Shown piece after piece: positions 26,055-35,818 of a DNA stretch of 64,000 bases. The notes below the pieces were generated by a model, which was not told the DNA's origin, searched no databases, and was given only the letters and a program-made list of their open reading frames with translations. Made by a program: the position numbers and the translations under genes. The DNA is from Kumtagia sp963820075 (GTDB lineage Bacteria > Pseudomonadota > Alphaproteobacteria > Rhizobiales > Rhizobiaceae): the NCBI GenBank assembly GCA_963820075.1, contig CAWFYS010000007.1:62001-126000 (forward strand), in the 5' to 3' direction. The stretch's first letter is position 1. Each line of letters starts with the position of its first letter.

Positions 26055-26618
26055 ATGAAGACCTGCGCCACTATGATATGCGCACTTGCACTGGCCGCCG
26101 CATCGACCGGATGCTCCGGCTATCGCCCGGCCCCCGATGCGTTCCATCAAGTCCTCAACCAGCCTTATCGCCTCGGCGCCGGCGACCGCGTCCGCGTTAC
26201 GGTGTTCGAGCAGGACAGCCTGACCAACAGCTATGCCGTCGATGCGTCAGGCTACATCGCCTTCCCGCTCGTGGGCGCGGTACCGGCACGAGGGCGTACG
26301 GTGCAGCAGATGGAGGGGGATATTGCCGGCCGCCTGCGTCAAGGCTACCTGCGCGACCCTGACGTTTCAGTGGAAGTCGACCAGTATCGCCCCATCTTCG
26401 TCATGGGCGAAGTGGGCGCCGCCGGCCAATATTCCTATGTGCCGGGACTGACCGTTCAAAAGGCGGTCGCAACGGCCGGCGGCTTCACGCCGCGCGCCAA
26501 CCAGGGCACAGCCGACATCACCAGGGATATCAACGGAAAGGTCATGACCGGACGCGTTCTCACATCCGATCCGCTCATGCCTGGGGATACGGTCTTCGTC
26601 CGCGAGCGTCTGTTTTGA
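26055..26618 (+). CDS. Polysaccharide export lipoprotein, Wza/ExoF-like
   Basis: This outer-membrane polysaccharide export component has 187 residues. Its lipoprotein signal peptide has the lipobox STGC at residues 17-20. Residues 35-125 form the poly_export (SLBB-preceding) domain: YRLGAGDRVRVTVFEQDSL and GYIAFPLVGAVPARGRTVQQ. A single SLBB domain follows (VMGEVGAAGQYSYVPGLTVQKAVATAGG). It lacks the C-terminal amphipathic helix of E. coli Wza, as is usual in short alphaproteobacterial forms. Confidence 0.9.
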   Translation: MKTCATMICALALAAASTGCSGYRPAPDAFHQVLNQPYRLGAGDRVRVTVFEQDSLTNSYAVDASGYIAFPLVGAVPARGRTVQQMEGDIAGRLRQGYLRDPDVSVEVDQYRPIFVMGEVGAAGQYSYVPGLTVQKAVATAGGFTPRANQGTADITRDINGKVMTGRVLTSDPLMPGDTVFVRERLF

Positions 26619-26633
26619 GCGATCGGCACGAAA

Positions 26634-27767
26634 GTGACGGTGCCCCTCCCCCTCCGGATCGTACATTGCTTCCGGTCGCCGGTGGGCGGCATCTTCCGCC
26701 ATGTCCGCGACCTCGCGGAGGCGCAGGTCGCTGCGGGTCACAAGGTCGGCATCGTCTGCGATTCGACCACCGGCGGCGAATTCGAGGAGCGTCTGTTCGC
26801 GGCAATTCGCGCCCGGTTCGAAATGGGCATCCATCGGACGCCCATGCAGCGCCACATTGGCCTGGGCGACATGACCGCCGCCTGGAAAACATACAGGATC
26901 ATCAAGGAATTGCAGCCGGACGTCCTGCACGGCCATGGCGCCAAGGGAGGCGCCTATGCGCGCTTGTTCGGCTCACTGCTGCGGGTTTCAAGGTCACGCG
27001 TAGCCCGCCTCTATTCGCCGCACGGCGGCAGCCTACACTTCGACGAAAATACCGCGACCGGAAGAACTGTCTTTCTTATCGAACGGCTGATGGCCCGTTT
27101 CACCGATCATCTGCTTTTCGTATCGGACTACGGGCGGCGCGCCTATCGCCGGAAGGTCGGCGAGCCGACGATCCCCAACACGCTCGTCTACAACGGACTG
27201 CGCCCGCGGGAGTTCGTCCCGGTTGACGCACGGCCGGACGCGGCCGACTTCCTCTATATCGGCATGATGCGCGACCTTAAGGGATCGGACCTCTTCCTGG
27301 ACGCGATAGCACGGGTGGAGATTAGAACCGGCCGGCCGGTGTCGGCCCGGATGGTCGGCGACGGCGAACAGCTCAAATACCGCAGGCAGGCCGAGGCTCT
27401 CGGACTGTCCGGCCGCGTCAAGTTCCATTCGACCATGCCGGCCCGCGACGCCTTCGGCCTCGGCCGGGTCATTGTCGTGCCGTCACGCGCCGAGGCCATG
27501 CCCTATATCGTGCTCGAGGCCCTTGCCGCCGGCAAGACGCTGGTGGCCACCGCCGTCGGCGGCATACCGGAAATATTCGGTTCGCAATCGCCTGTCCTCG
27601 TCCCTCCGGACGTGGAAGCGCTGGCGCGGCAAATGGCGCGTGCACTGGTCGAGCCGCAGGCGTTCGCCGCGCTCATGCCATCCATCGAGGCGTTGAAGGC
27701 TCGTTTCGGCGTGGATGTCATGGCGGCCAGCATCGAGCATGCCTATTGCACAGCTCTGCGGCGCTGA
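26634..27767 (+). CDS. Family 4 glycosyltransferase (GT-B)
   Basis: This is a predicted sugar transferase of the exopolysaccharide repeat unit, 377 residues starting at GTG 26634, 15 bases after the export gene. The N-terminal domain has the glycine-rich acceptor loop SPVGGIFRHVRDLA and DVLHGHGAKGGAYARL. The C-terminal donor domain has LYIGMMRDLKGSDLFLDA, RMVGDGEQ and the E-x7-E type motif PSRAEAMPYIVLEALAAG followed by TAVGGIPEI. Donor and linkage are unknown. Confidence 0.88.
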   Translation: MTVPLPLRIVHCFRSPVGGIFRHVRDLAEAQVAAGHKVGIVCDSTTGGEFEERLFAAIRARFEMGIHRTPMQRHIGLGDMTAAWKTYRIIKELQPDVLHGHGAKGGAYARLFGSLLRVSRSRVARLYSPHGGSLHFDENTATGRTVFLIERLMARFTDHLLFVSDYGRRAYRRKVGEPTIPNTLVYNGLRPREFVPVDARPDAADFLYIGMMRDLKGSDLFLDAIARVEIRTGRPVSARMVGDGEQLKYRRQAEALGLSGRVKFHSTMPARDAFGLGRVIVVPSRAEAMPYIVLEALAAGKTLVATAVGGIPEIFGSQSPVLVPPDVEALARQMARALVEPQAFAALMPSIEALKARFGVDVMAASIEHAYCTALRR

Positions 27768-27881
27768 GCGTGAAGCAGGCACGATAGACCCGCGCGTGCG
27801 CACCGGCAGCGGCGGCAACTCACGCTATTGTTAGCGCCATGCCGCTAGGATAACATCAAGGCCCCGTGGACCCCATAGGCA

Positions 27882-29420
27882 ATGAATAATCCCGACCCCG
27901 CCGGGCGCTTCTCAAGGGACGCCGTGCGCAAGTTCGCGGCTGGTAACCAGACCGCGCCGCCCATTCCAAAACTCAGCAAGATCGCCCAGCAGGTCGCGGC
28001 GCAATATCGGCGCGATACCATGTCGCCGGTCATGGTCGGCGGGGTGCTCAGATTCATCGAGTTCGCCATCCTGTTTGCGTCCGGCGTCACGATCTTTGCG
28101 TCTTACATCGGCTTCGGCACCCATCTCTTCTGGGAATATTTCTTCGTCATCGCCGGCACGTCCCTCATGACCTCGATCGGCATCGAACTTGCCGACGGCT
28201 ACCAGATGACCGCGCTCATGCGCCCCGGCCGCATGTTCGGCTGGATATTGCTGGCCTGGACCGGGGCTTTCGCGCTGCTGGCGGTGGTCGGATTCTTCCT
28301 CAAGATCTCCGGGGATTCTTCGCGCTTTATCTTCGGCCTATGGTTCGTCACCGGTGTCGTCCTCGCGCTCGCCATCCGACTCGTCATGGCGAGACTGGTC
28401 CGCCGCTGGGCCCGCGACGGCAGGATGGAGCGCCGTGCGGTCATCGTCGGCGGCGGCAAGGCGGCCGAGGAACTGATCCGCTCTATCGAACATGAACCCT
28501 CCAATTACATCCGCATCTGCGGCATATTCGACGACCGCGACGACATGCGCTCGCCGCCGATCGTGGCCGGCTATCCCAAGCTCGGCAACATCTCGGAACT
28601 GATCGAATTCGCCCGTATCACGCATATCGACATGCTGATCGTGACGATACCGATCACCGCGGAGGCGCGCGTCCTCTCCATGCTCAAGAAGCTGTGGGTG
28701 CTGCCGGTGGACATCCGGCTCTCCGCCCACAACAACCAGTTGCTGTTCCGGCCGCGCTCATATTCCTATATCGGCTCCGTGCCGATGCTGGACGTCTTCG
28801 ACAAGCCCATCACCGACTGGGATTCGGTCGCAAAGCGAGCCTTCGACATAGTCTTCTCGATCATCGGCATCGTGCTGTTGTCGCCGGTCATGCTGGTGAC
28901 CGCGATCGCCATCAAGCTCGACAGCAAAGGCCCCGTGATCTTCAGGCAGAAGCGCCACGGCTTCAACAACGAGGTGATCGAAGTCTTCAAATTCCGGTCG
29001 ATGTACACCGACAAGTCGGACCCGACGGCGCGGAAGGCCGTGACGAAAAACGATCCGCGCGTCACCCGGGTCGGCCGCATCATCCGCAAAACCTCGATCG
29101 ACGAATTGCCGCAGTTCTTCAACGCGCTGTTCGGCAGTCTTTCGCTGGTCGGGCCACGGCCCCACGCTGTCGCCGCGCAATCGCACAACATGCTCTATAC
29201 GGAAGTGGTCGACGGCTATTTCGCGCGCCATCGTGTCAAGCCCGGCGTTACCGGCTGGGCGCAGATCAATGGCTGGCGCGGCGAGTTGGACACCGACGAG
29301 AAGATCAGGATGCGAACGGAATTGGACCTCTACTACATCGAAAACTGGTCGCTATGGTTCGACCTCAAGATCCTGGTGCTCACCCCTATCCGGCTGCTCA
29401 ACACGGAAAACGCCTATTGA
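27882..29420 (+). CDS. Undecaprenyl-phosphate sugar phosphotransferase (WcaJ/ExoY type)
   Basis: This enzyme starts repeat-unit assembly by moving a hexose-1-phosphate to undecaprenyl phosphate in the inner membrane. It has 512 residues: four N-terminal membrane helices (about 50-180), a CoA_binding_3/Rossmann region (RRAVIVGGGKAAEELIRSI), a fifth helix (VFSIIGIVLLSPVMLVTAIAI), and the catalytic bacterial sugar-transferase domain with GPVIFRQKRHGFNN, FKFRSMYTD, RKTSIDELPQFFNAL and GPRPHAVA. The product is likely glucose-linked by similarity, but this is not proven. Confidence 0.93.
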   Translation: MNNPDPAGRFSRDAVRKFAAGNQTAPPIPKLSKIAQQVAAQYRRDTMSPVMVGGVLRFIEFAILFASGVTIFASYIGFGTHLFWEYFFVIAGTSLMTSIGIELADGYQMTALMRPGRMFGWILLAWTGAFALLAVVGFFLKISGDSSRFIFGLWFVTGVVLALAIRLVMARLVRRWARDGRMERRAVIVGGGKAAEELIRSIEHEPSNYIRICGIFDDRDDMRSPPIVAGYPKLGNISELIEFARITHIDMLIVTIPITAEARVLSMLKKLWVLPVDIRLSAHNNQLLFRPRSYSYIGSVPMLDVFDKPITDWDSVAKRAFDIVFSIIGIVLLSPVMLVTAIAIKLDSKGPVIFRQKRHGFNNEVIEVFKFRSMYTDKSDPTARKAVTKNDPRVTRVGRIIRKTSIDELPQFFNALFGSLSLVGPRPHAVAAQSHNMLYTEVVDGYFARHRVKPGVTGWAQINGWRGELDTDEKIRMRTELDLYYIENWSLWFDLKILVLTPIRLLNTENAY

Positions 29421-29437
29421 GCCGCACCGTCGGGACG

Positions 29438-30676
29438 ATGCCGCCCGAAGCGGTCAACGCCAAACTGATCGCCCTGATCTCCAACGGCGCCATCGCCGTC
29501 GGCATCCTTCTGTCCGGCTTCGTGGTCCGGGAGCCCGCGCCCTACGAACTTTATATGGCAGGGCTTATTGCCGTATGGGCGCTGGTTGGCCTGCGTATTT
29601 CGCGCACTGTGGCGCCGCTGCTTGTACTGCTTGTCGTCTACAACATCGGCGGCATGATCTCGATGACCCAGATGGCCGACCTGGCATCGACGCCGCTCTA
29701 TATTGCGGTATCGCTGTTCCTGGCCTTGACCGCGGTGTTCTTCGCGGCCGTGATCGAAGCCCGGCCAGCGCTTTACCGGGTCATCTTCGTGTCCTACGTG
29801 ATTGCCGCCGTGGGCACCTCCATGCTGGGCGTGCTCGGCTATTTCGGCGCCCTGCCCGGCGGCGAAATCTTCACCAAGTTCGGACGCGCGGCGGGCGCAT
29901 TTCAGGACCCCAACGTCTTCGGCCCGTTTCTTACACTTCCCGGCATCTATCTTCTGCACCGCACATTAACCGGAAGCGTCGCCAGGATGCCGCTATTCGC
30001 CTTCACCCTTCTGATCATCGTCGCCGGCATATTCCTTTCGTTCTCGCGCGGGGCATGGGGTCTTTTTGCCGTTTCTTCCGTGCTTCTCGTCGCCGGCCTG
30101 TTCATTCAGAGCAACAACGGCCGCTTCCGGCTGCGCATTGTCGTCATGACGGTCGGCGTGGTGGCGCTTCTCGCGGTGGCGCTTCTCGTCATCCTGCAAA
30201 TTCCCGCCGTGGCGGAGTTGTTCACGGCGCGCGCGCAACTGGCGCAGGAGTATGACACGGCGCGCCTCGGCCGCTTCGCCCGCTACACGATCGGCTTCCT
30301 GATGGCGACCGAGCACCCGTTGGGCATCGGCCCGCTTGTCTTCGGCACTCTTTACACCGAGGATACGCACAACATCTGGCTCAAGGCGCTGCTCGACTAC
30401 GGCTGGCTGGGATTTGCCCCGTATCTGACGCTGATTATCTGGACGATTTCCGGCGGTTTCAGGATTCTGTTCCGCGACCGGCCATGGCAGCCTTTTCTCC
30501 TTTGCGCCTATGTCACATTCATCGGCCATGTCGGCCTTGGCAGCGTGATCGACACGGATCACTGGCGGCATTTCTACCTGCTGCTCGGCCTGATCTGGGG
30601 AGCGATGGCCCTCGAGGCGCGGCACCAGCGCGTCGCGCAACCGGGATTTCGTTCACGGCTCATCGCTGGAGCATGA
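29438..30676 (+). CDS. O-antigen ligase / Wzy-like polymerase membrane protein
   Basis: This polytopic protein of 412 residues has about 10-12 hydrophobic segments and the Wzy_C/O-antigen-ligase type central region. GRAAGAFQDPNVFGPFLTLP and SFSRGAWGLFAVSS are followed by a large periplasmic loop with RFARYTIGFLMATEHPLGIG and DTHNIWLKALLDYGWLG, the conserved H-N-x-x-L element. It probably polymerises the exopolysaccharide. Start: ATG 29438; a TTG at 29417 overlapping the previous stop would add seven residues. Its TGA stop lies inside the palindromic repeat at 30671. Confidence 0.85.
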   Translation: MPPEAVNAKLIALISNGAIAVGILLSGFVVREPAPYELYMAGLIAVWALVGLRISRTVAPLLVLLVVYNIGGMISMTQMADLASTPLYIAVSLFLALTAVFFAAVIEARPALYRVIFVSYVIAAVGTSMLGVLGYFGALPGGEIFTKFGRAAGAFQDPNVFGPFLTLPGIYLLHRTLTGSVARMPLFAFTLLIIVAGIFLSFSRGAWGLFAVSSVLLVAGLFIQSNNGRFRLRIVVMTVGVVALLAVALLVILQIPAVAELFTARAQLAQEYDTARLGRFARYTIGFLMATEHPLGIGPLVFGTLYTEDTHNIWLKALLDYGWLGFAPYLTLIIWTISGGFRILFRDRPWQPFLLCAYVTFIGHVGLGSVIDTDHWRHFYLLLGLIWGAMALEARHQRVAQPGFRSRLIAGA

Positions 30677-30713
30677 CCCCGAAAAGTTGCAGACTTTTCG
30701 GATAAGATCATGC
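30671..30713. repeat. Rhizobial palindromic intergenic repeat (REP-like), possible terminator
   Basis: A 43-base unit begins with GCATGA (30671-30676) and ends with TCATGC (30708-30713). It encloses the stem CCGAAAAGT (30679-30687), loop TGCAG, ACTTTTCGG (30693-30701). Palindromes of this kind are dispersed in Mesorhizobium-type genomes. It overlaps the stop codon of the Wzy-like gene. A related unit is at 57029-57055. Confidence 0.75.
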
Positions 30714-30804
30714 GTCATTACAAGCATTAGAGCAGGGTGAACAACTCAGCCCAATTCTTCCTGTTAGGGGGCCGCCGCACCCGCGGCGAGGCGGCATGCC
30801 ATCG

Positions 30805-31740
30805 TTATCCGAAAGCCGTTTCTCCCGCCTTGACCGAAACTGTGGTGCCCTTTTCACCACGCAGTGCCGCCGGCACATCCGGCAGGGCGCAGATGACGGC
30901 ACGCCCGCCGGTCGTGCGGGCGAAGTCCTGCGCCGCCTCGACCTTCGGTCCCATGGAACCCGCTGGAAAGCTGTAGGCGTCCAGCGAGTCCGGCGTGGCG
31001 GAGCGGATCGCGCGCTGCTCAGGCTTGCCCCAGTCGAGATAGACGGCGTCGGCGTCGGTGGCGACGACGAAGATGTCCGCTCCGATCTCCTTGGCGAGCA
31101 GCGCCGACGCGCGATCCTTGTCGATCACGCATTCGACGCCGATCAGATGCCGCTCCTTGCCGGGCTCGTACATGGTCGGGATACCGCCGCCTCCGGCGGC
31201 GATCACCACGGCGTCCTTCTCCAGCAGCCATTTGATCGGGCGAAGCTGGAATATCCGCTTCGGCAGCGGCGACGCAACGACCCGCCGCCAATATTTGCCG
31301 TCGGGCTTGACCTGCCACCCCTTCGAGGCGGCTTCCGACTTGGCTTCCTCTTGGGTGTAGACCTTGCCGATGAACTTGGTCGGGTCATTGAAGGCCGGGT
31401 CATCGGGATCGACCTCGACCATGGTCAGGATCGTTGCGATCGGCTTTTCGAACGGCAGGATGTTGCCCAGTTCCTGCTCGATCATATAACCGATCATGCC
31501 CTCGGTCTCGGCCCCGAGCACGTCCAGCGGCGCGTCCTCCCCCTCATAAGCGAGTTCCTGGAGCGCCAGCAGGCCGACCTGCGGGCCGTTGCCATGGGTG
31601 ATGACGACCTCGTGCTCCATGCAGAGCGGTGCCAGGGCTTCGGCCGCCACCCTGGCATTCTTGCGCTGGTTTGTGGCGGTCATGTCCTCGCCGCGTTTCA
31701 AAAGCGCGTTGCCGCCGAGCGCTACCACCACGCGTCCCAT
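30805..31740 (-). CDS. arcC: Carbamate kinase
   Basis: This is the last step of the arginine deiminase pathway, making ATP from carbamoyl phosphate and ADP. It has 311 residues. RVVVALGGNALLKRG at the N-terminus, THGNGPQVGLLALQ, VIAAGGGGIPTM and VDKDRASALLAKE-like (VIDKDRASALLAKEIGAD) are family signatures. ATG 31740 has GGGAGG upstream and lies 3 bases after the arcB stop, so it is translated from the same message. Confidence 0.96.
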   Translation of the reverse strand: MGRVVVALGGNALLKRGEDMTATNQRKNARVAAEALAPLCMEHEVVITHGNGPQVGLLALQELAYEGEDAPLDVLGAETEGMIGYMIEQELGNILPFEKPIATILTMVEVDPDDPAFNDPTKFIGKVYTQEEAKSEAASKGWQVKPDGKYWRRVVASPLPKRIFQLRPIKWLLEKDAVVIAAGGGGIPTMYEPGKERHLIGVECVIDKDRASALLAKEIGADIFVVATDADAVYLDWGKPEQRAIRSATPDSLDAYSFPAGSMGPKVEAAQDFARTTGGRAVICALPDVPAALRGEKGTTVSVKAGETAFG

Positions 31741-31743
31741 GGT

Positions 31744-32745
31744 TCAGCCTCCCAGCGTGGCGACGAGGATGGCCTTGATCGTGTGCATACGATTTTCGGC
31801 CTGTTCGAACGCGATATTCATATGGCTCTCGAAGACCTCCTCGGTCACCTCCATTTCGGTGATGCCGAATTTCTCGGCCATCTCGCGGCCCACCTTGGTT
31901 TCGGTGTTGTGGAAGGCTGGCAGGCAATGCATGAACTTCACGTTAGGGTTGCCGGTCTTCTTCATCAGACGCATGTTGACCTGATAGGGCGAAAGCAGCT
32001 TGATCCGACTTTCCCAGACTTCCTTTGCCTCCCCCATCGATACCCACACGTCGGTGTGCACGAAGTCGACGCCCTTGACGCCCTTGTCGATGTCGTCGGT
32101 GATGGTGATGCGCGCGCCGGTCTCGGCGGCGCGCTTGGCCGCCATTTCGCGCACTTCATCGTGGGGCTGGTTCTCCTTCGGCGCCACCAGGCGCACGTCG
32201 CATCCCATGATCGAGCCGAGCATCAGCAGCGAGTTGCCCATGTTGTTGCGGGCGTCGCCGAGGAAGGCGTAGGAAATCTGGGTGCGCGGCTTGTCGGCAT
32301 GCTCCACCATGGTCAGCATGTCGGCCAGCATCTGCGTCGGATGCCAATCATCCGTCAGGCCGTTATAGACCGGAACGCCGGCATATTTGGCAAGCTCCTC
32401 GACCATCTCCTGACCGGCGCCGCGGAATTCGATGCCGTCGAACATGCGTCCGAGCACTCTGGCAGTGTCTTTCATCAACTCCTTGTGGCCGATCTGCGAG
32501 CCGCTTGGATCGAGATAGGTGATATGCGCACCCTGGTCATGGGCGGCGACCTCGAACGCACAACGTGTACGCGTCGACGTTTTCTCGAAAATCAGGCAGA
32601 TGTTCTTGTCTTTCAGCGCCTGCTGCTCGGAGCGGGCGTATTTGGCGCGCTTGAGGTCGCGCGACAGATCGAGCAGGTAGAGCATCTCGCGCTGAGAGAA
32701 GTCCGCGATCTTGAGGTAGCTGCGACCCTTGAGATTGAAAGCCAT
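31744..32745 (-). CDS. arcB: Ornithine carbamoyltransferase, catabolic
   Basis: This enzyme splits citrulline with phosphate into ornithine and carbamoyl phosphate in the deiminase pathway. It has 333 residues. The carbamoyl-phosphate site FEKTSTRTRCAFEVAAHD, the FDGIEFRG region, and the ornithine/catalytic HCLPAFHN are all present. The ATG at 32745 is preceded by GGAGG. Catabolic use is inferred from its position between arcA and arcC; an argF role would need different neighbours. Confidence 0.95.
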   Translation of the reverse strand: MAFNLKGRSYLKIADFSQREMLYLLDLSRDLKRAKYARSEQQALKDKNICLIFEKTSTRTRCAFEVAAHDQGAHITYLDPSGSQIGHKELMKDTARVLGRMFDGIEFRGAGQEMVEELAKYAGVPVYNGLTDDWHPTQMLADMLTMVEHADKPRTQISYAFLGDARNNMGNSLLMLGSIMGCDVRLVAPKENQPHDEVREMAAKRAAETGARITITDDIDKGVKGVDFVHTDVWVSMGEAKEVWESRIKLLSPYQVNMRLMKKTGNPNVKFMHCLPAFHNTETKVGREMAEKFGITEMEVTEEVFESHMNIAFEQAENRMHTIKAILVATLGG

Positions 32746-32799
32746 GATGGTTCCTCCCTGAGGCTTGTGTCCTTTTCTTCATTGCCGCCGGCCGACCGG

Positions 32800-34026
32800 T
32801 CAGTAGGCGGGATCGCGCAGAATCGGACAGGTCATGCAGTGGCCGCCGCCGCGTCCGCGCCCGAGTTCCTGGCTGGCGATGGTGATGACTTCGATGCCTG
32901 CCTTGCGCAAAAGCGTATTGGTATGGGTGTTGCGGTCGTAGCCGATGATCACGCCGGGCTCGAGCGCGACGACATTGTTGCCGTCGTCCCACTGCTCGCG
33001 CTCCTGCTCGAACTCGTTGCCGCCGGTGCCGACGACATGCAGGTCGCTGAGGCCGAGCGCCTCCTTGTAGACCTCGAAGAGGTGCGTGCCTTCCTTGCTG
33101 ATCTCGACTCCGCCATTGCCGTCGGGGCGCAGCGAGAAACAGGTGATAGCGTCCACCACCTCGCGGAAGGCCGTGACCTTGTCGTAGTCGAGACAGGTGA
33201 AAACCGTGTCGAGATGCATCGCCGCGCGCGACTTGGGCATGGCGCAGGCGATGACGCGCTGCGCTGCCTGCTTTTCGAAGAGCCGATTGGCGACCTGGTT
33301 GACGGCCTGGCGTGTCGTGCGCTCGCCCATGCCGATCAGGACGACGCCCTTGCCGATCGGCATGACGTCGCCGCCTTCCATGCTCGTGTAGCCCCAGTTC
33401 TCGTCGCTGTCGCCCCACCAGATCTCGAACTCGTTGTTCGTGAAGTGCGGATGGAACTTGTAGACAGCGCGCTGATAGAGCGTCTCGGGCTGGCGGGCCG
33501 GCCAGAACATTGGATTGCAGGTGACGCCGCCGTAGATCCAGCAGGACGGGTCGCGCTGGAACAGCGCGTTCGGGACAGGCCGGACAATGAACTCGCTGGC
33601 CGACAGCGCCTCGCGCATGACGGGCGTCACCATGTCGGGCGGCAGGTCAGTGCGCACGATGCCGCCGAGCAGGTGCCGCGCGAGCATATGACCGTCCAGT
33701 TCGTCGAGCCATGGCCGCAGGATGCGCGCGAGCGCCGGCCCGACCTGGTTGCCGGTTATTCTCCGGTCCAGAACGAAGGCACGGCCTTCCGGCACTGTGT
33801 TGAAGACGTCGGTCAGCAGGTCCTGGATGTCGTAGACCTCTATGTTGCGGTCCTTCATGCGCAGCACGAAATCCGCGTGGTCGGAGCGCGCTTTCTGCAC
33901 CCAGATCACGTCGTCGAACAGAAGGTCGTGGCAGTTGCCTGGCGTCAGCCGCTCATGCGCGAGCGAGGGGCGCGACACCATCACCTTGCGGAGCTTACCT
34001 ATCTCCGAATGAACACCGAGTTGCAT
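32800..34026 (-). CDS. arcA: Arginine deiminase
   Basis: This enzyme hydrolyses arginine to citrulline and ammonia. It has 408 residues from ATG 34026. The upstream ATG at 34032 abuts GGAGGT with no spacing, so 34026 is preferred. Active-site elements are the FQRDPSCWIYGGV region, the MHLDTVFTCLDYD histidine-aspartate segment, and the C-terminal nucleophile loop GRGGGHCMTCPI with the catalytic cysteine. It is the first enzyme gene downstream of the membrane carrier. Confidence 0.96.
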   Translation of the reverse strand: MQLGVHSEIGKLRKVMVSRPSLAHERLTPGNCHDLLFDDVIWVQKARSDHADFVLRMKDRNIEVYDIQDLLTDVFNTVPEGRAFVLDRRITGNQVGPALARILRPWLDELDGHMLARHLLGGIVRTDLPPDMVTPVMREALSASEFIVRPVPNALFQRDPSCWIYGGVTCNPMFWPARQPETLYQRAVYKFHPHFTNNEFEIWWGDSDENWGYTSMEGGDVMPIGKGVVLIGMGERTTRQAVNQVANRLFEKQAAQRVIACAMPKSRAAMHLDTVFTCLDYDKVTAFREVVDAITCFSLRPDGNGGVEISKEGTHLFEVYKEALGLSDLHVVGTGGNEFEQEREQWDDGNNVVALEPGVIIGYDRNTHTNTLLRKAGIEVITIASQELGRGRGGGHCMTCPILRDPAY

Positions 34027-34211
34027 GGTCATACCTCCCTACCCCGGGAACGGAGAGCTGGCTGGCTTCCGTCACGGGCATTTTGCCATTTGATGCAAAC
34101 GTGAACCGGGATTCCCGCGGGATGAGGAGGAATCCGAGAAAGACAGTGTCGGCCCGCGCGACGAGGCCGTCTCGGAAGCGAGCTGCGCAGCATGCTCCCG
34201 CGCCATTGATC

Positions 34212-35702
34212 TCAGCCGCCCGTGCTGGGGGCCGCGGCCGGAGCCGCGTTGCCCGCGGGTGGAGCGTTCGAACCGCCCGAAGCCATTGTGCCGACGCTCA
34301 GGGCGGCGACAATGATGATCATGATGATGACCAGCAGCGGCCAGACAAAGCGCAGCCAGCGATCGTATGAGACCCGCCCGATCGCCAGCCCGCCCATGAC
34401 CACCGCGAAGGTCGGGTTGAAGAGATTTACCCAACCGTTGGCCGACTGATAGGCGGTGACCGTCAGGTCGCGGTCGACTCCGGCGAAATCCGACAATGGC
34501 GCCAGGATCGGCATGGTCAGGACGGCAAGCCCCGAGGAGGACGGCACGAGGAAGGAGAGCAGCGTCTGAAACACCAGCATCGTATTGATGAATAGAATGT
34601 TCCCCAGTCCGGCCAGCGATCCGGCCAGTGCGTTGAGGATCGTGTCGGTAATCTTGCCGGCGTCCATGACGACGACGATGCCGCGCGCCACCCCGATGAT
34701 CAGGGCGACGCCGAGCAGGTCGCGCGCGCCGTTGACGAATGTATTGACGAACGTCTCCTCGTCGAGCCGCGTCTCCGGCGCGAACTTGCCGACGATCCAG
34801 GTCAGGATGGCCATGCCGAGGAACAGCGCCGACATCTGGCCCATCCACCAGCCGAGCTTGATGACGCCATAAAGCATCAGCGCGAAGGTTAGCCCGAACA
34901 GCGCCAGGATGATGCTGCGAACCCGCGTGAATTCCGGCAGCGGCGCCCCGGCCTCCGCACCCTTCAGGAAATGCGCGATGTTCTCCTCGCGCTGGGCAGC
35001 GACCACCGAATATGCGGGGTCGGCCTTCACGCGCGTCGCATAGCGCATCACGTAGAATATCCCCGCCGCAAGGCAAGCGAATAGTATGAACACCCTCAGT
35101 AACAGTCCGTCCGTGAAGGGAACGCCGGCCGCATTCGATGCAATCACCGTGGCAAAGGCGTTGAAGGTCGAGCCGAGCGTGCCGATGCCTGCTCCCAGCA
35201 TGATCACCGCCACGCCGGTCAGCGTATCGTAGCCGGCACGGATCATCACCGGCAGGACGATCGCATAGAAGGCGAGGCTCTCTTCCGCCATGCCGTAGCT
35301 GGTGCCGCCGGCAGCGAAGGCGGCCATGAGGATCGGGATCATCCAGATTTCCCGACCCTGGAGCTTCTTGAGCAGCCATCCGATGCCGGCGTCGATCGCC
35401 CCCGTCTTGGTCACGACGGCGAGGAAGCCGCCGATGACGAGCACGAAGACCGCGACATCCACGGCATTGGCCATGTTGGTCGCCGGATTGTAGAGCCCGG
35501 CGATCGGCGCCATGAGCACGGCGACCAATCCTTGCGGATTGGGCTCGACGAGGGTGAAAGTGCCGGGGACCGGCGCTTCGCGGCCAAGAGTCGGGTTAAG
35601 GGCGCGCTCGTACTGGCCGGCCGGGATGATCCATGTCAGCGCCGCCACAACGATGATCAGCACGAATAGGATCGTGAATGCGGTCGGGAATTTCTTAGGC
35701 AT
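34212..35702 (-). CDS. YfcC-family carrier, likely arginine/ornithine antiporter of the deiminase operon
   Basis: This polytopic inner-membrane protein has 496 residues and about 12 helices, with the YfcC/DcuC-like pattern (LTWIIPAGQYER at residue 22, FAAGGTSYGMAEE, GAGIGTLGSTFNAFAT, FLVPSSSGLAVLTMPILAPL, YQSANGWVNLFNPT). YfcC proteins often replace ArcD in arginine deiminase operons, so exchange of arginine for ornithine is inferred. The C-terminus carries a low-complexity Ala/Pro/Gly tail. It is the first gene of the arc operon; a 185-base gap separates it from arcA. Confidence 0.88.
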   Translation of the reverse strand: MPKKFPTAFTILFVLIIVVAALTWIIPAGQYERALNPTLGREAPVPGTFTLVEPNPQGLVAVLMAPIAGLYNPATNMANAVDVAVFVLVIGGFLAVVTKTGAIDAGIGWLLKKLQGREIWMIPILMAAFAAGGTSYGMAEESLAFYAIVLPVMIRAGYDTLTGVAVIMLGAGIGTLGSTFNAFATVIASNAAGVPFTDGLLLRVFILFACLAAGIFYVMRYATRVKADPAYSVVAAQREENIAHFLKGAEAGAPLPEFTRVRSIILALFGLTFALMLYGVIKLGWWMGQMSALFLGMAILTWIVGKFAPETRLDEETFVNTFVNGARDLLGVALIIGVARGIVVVMDAGKITDTILNALAGSLAGLGNILFINTMLVFQTLLSFLVPSSSGLAVLTMPILAPLSDFAGVDRDLTVTAYQSANGWVNLFNPTFAVVMGGLAIGRVSYDRWLRFVWPLLVIIMIIIVAALSVGTMASGGSNAPPAGNAAPAAAPSTGG

Positions 35703-35818
35703 CGTTCATGCCCTTCGCTGGTCGGCGAGATCGCCGTGGAAGGAAACCTTCGCTTCTGTCGACCCAAGCAGGCTTCGTGGCTTCGCCCACGCTTTGCCTG
35801 CCCAGCTGCTAGCGGGAA

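Noticed and set aside
30796..34104. A 3.3-kb open frame on the plus strand opposite arcC-arcB-arcA
   Set aside because: It is antisense to three clear genes, has no family pattern or ribosome site, and is a by-product of high GC codon bias.
35703..35818. FNR/ANR box before the arc operon
   Set aside because: No TTGAT-N4-ATCAA-like sequence is present in this gap.
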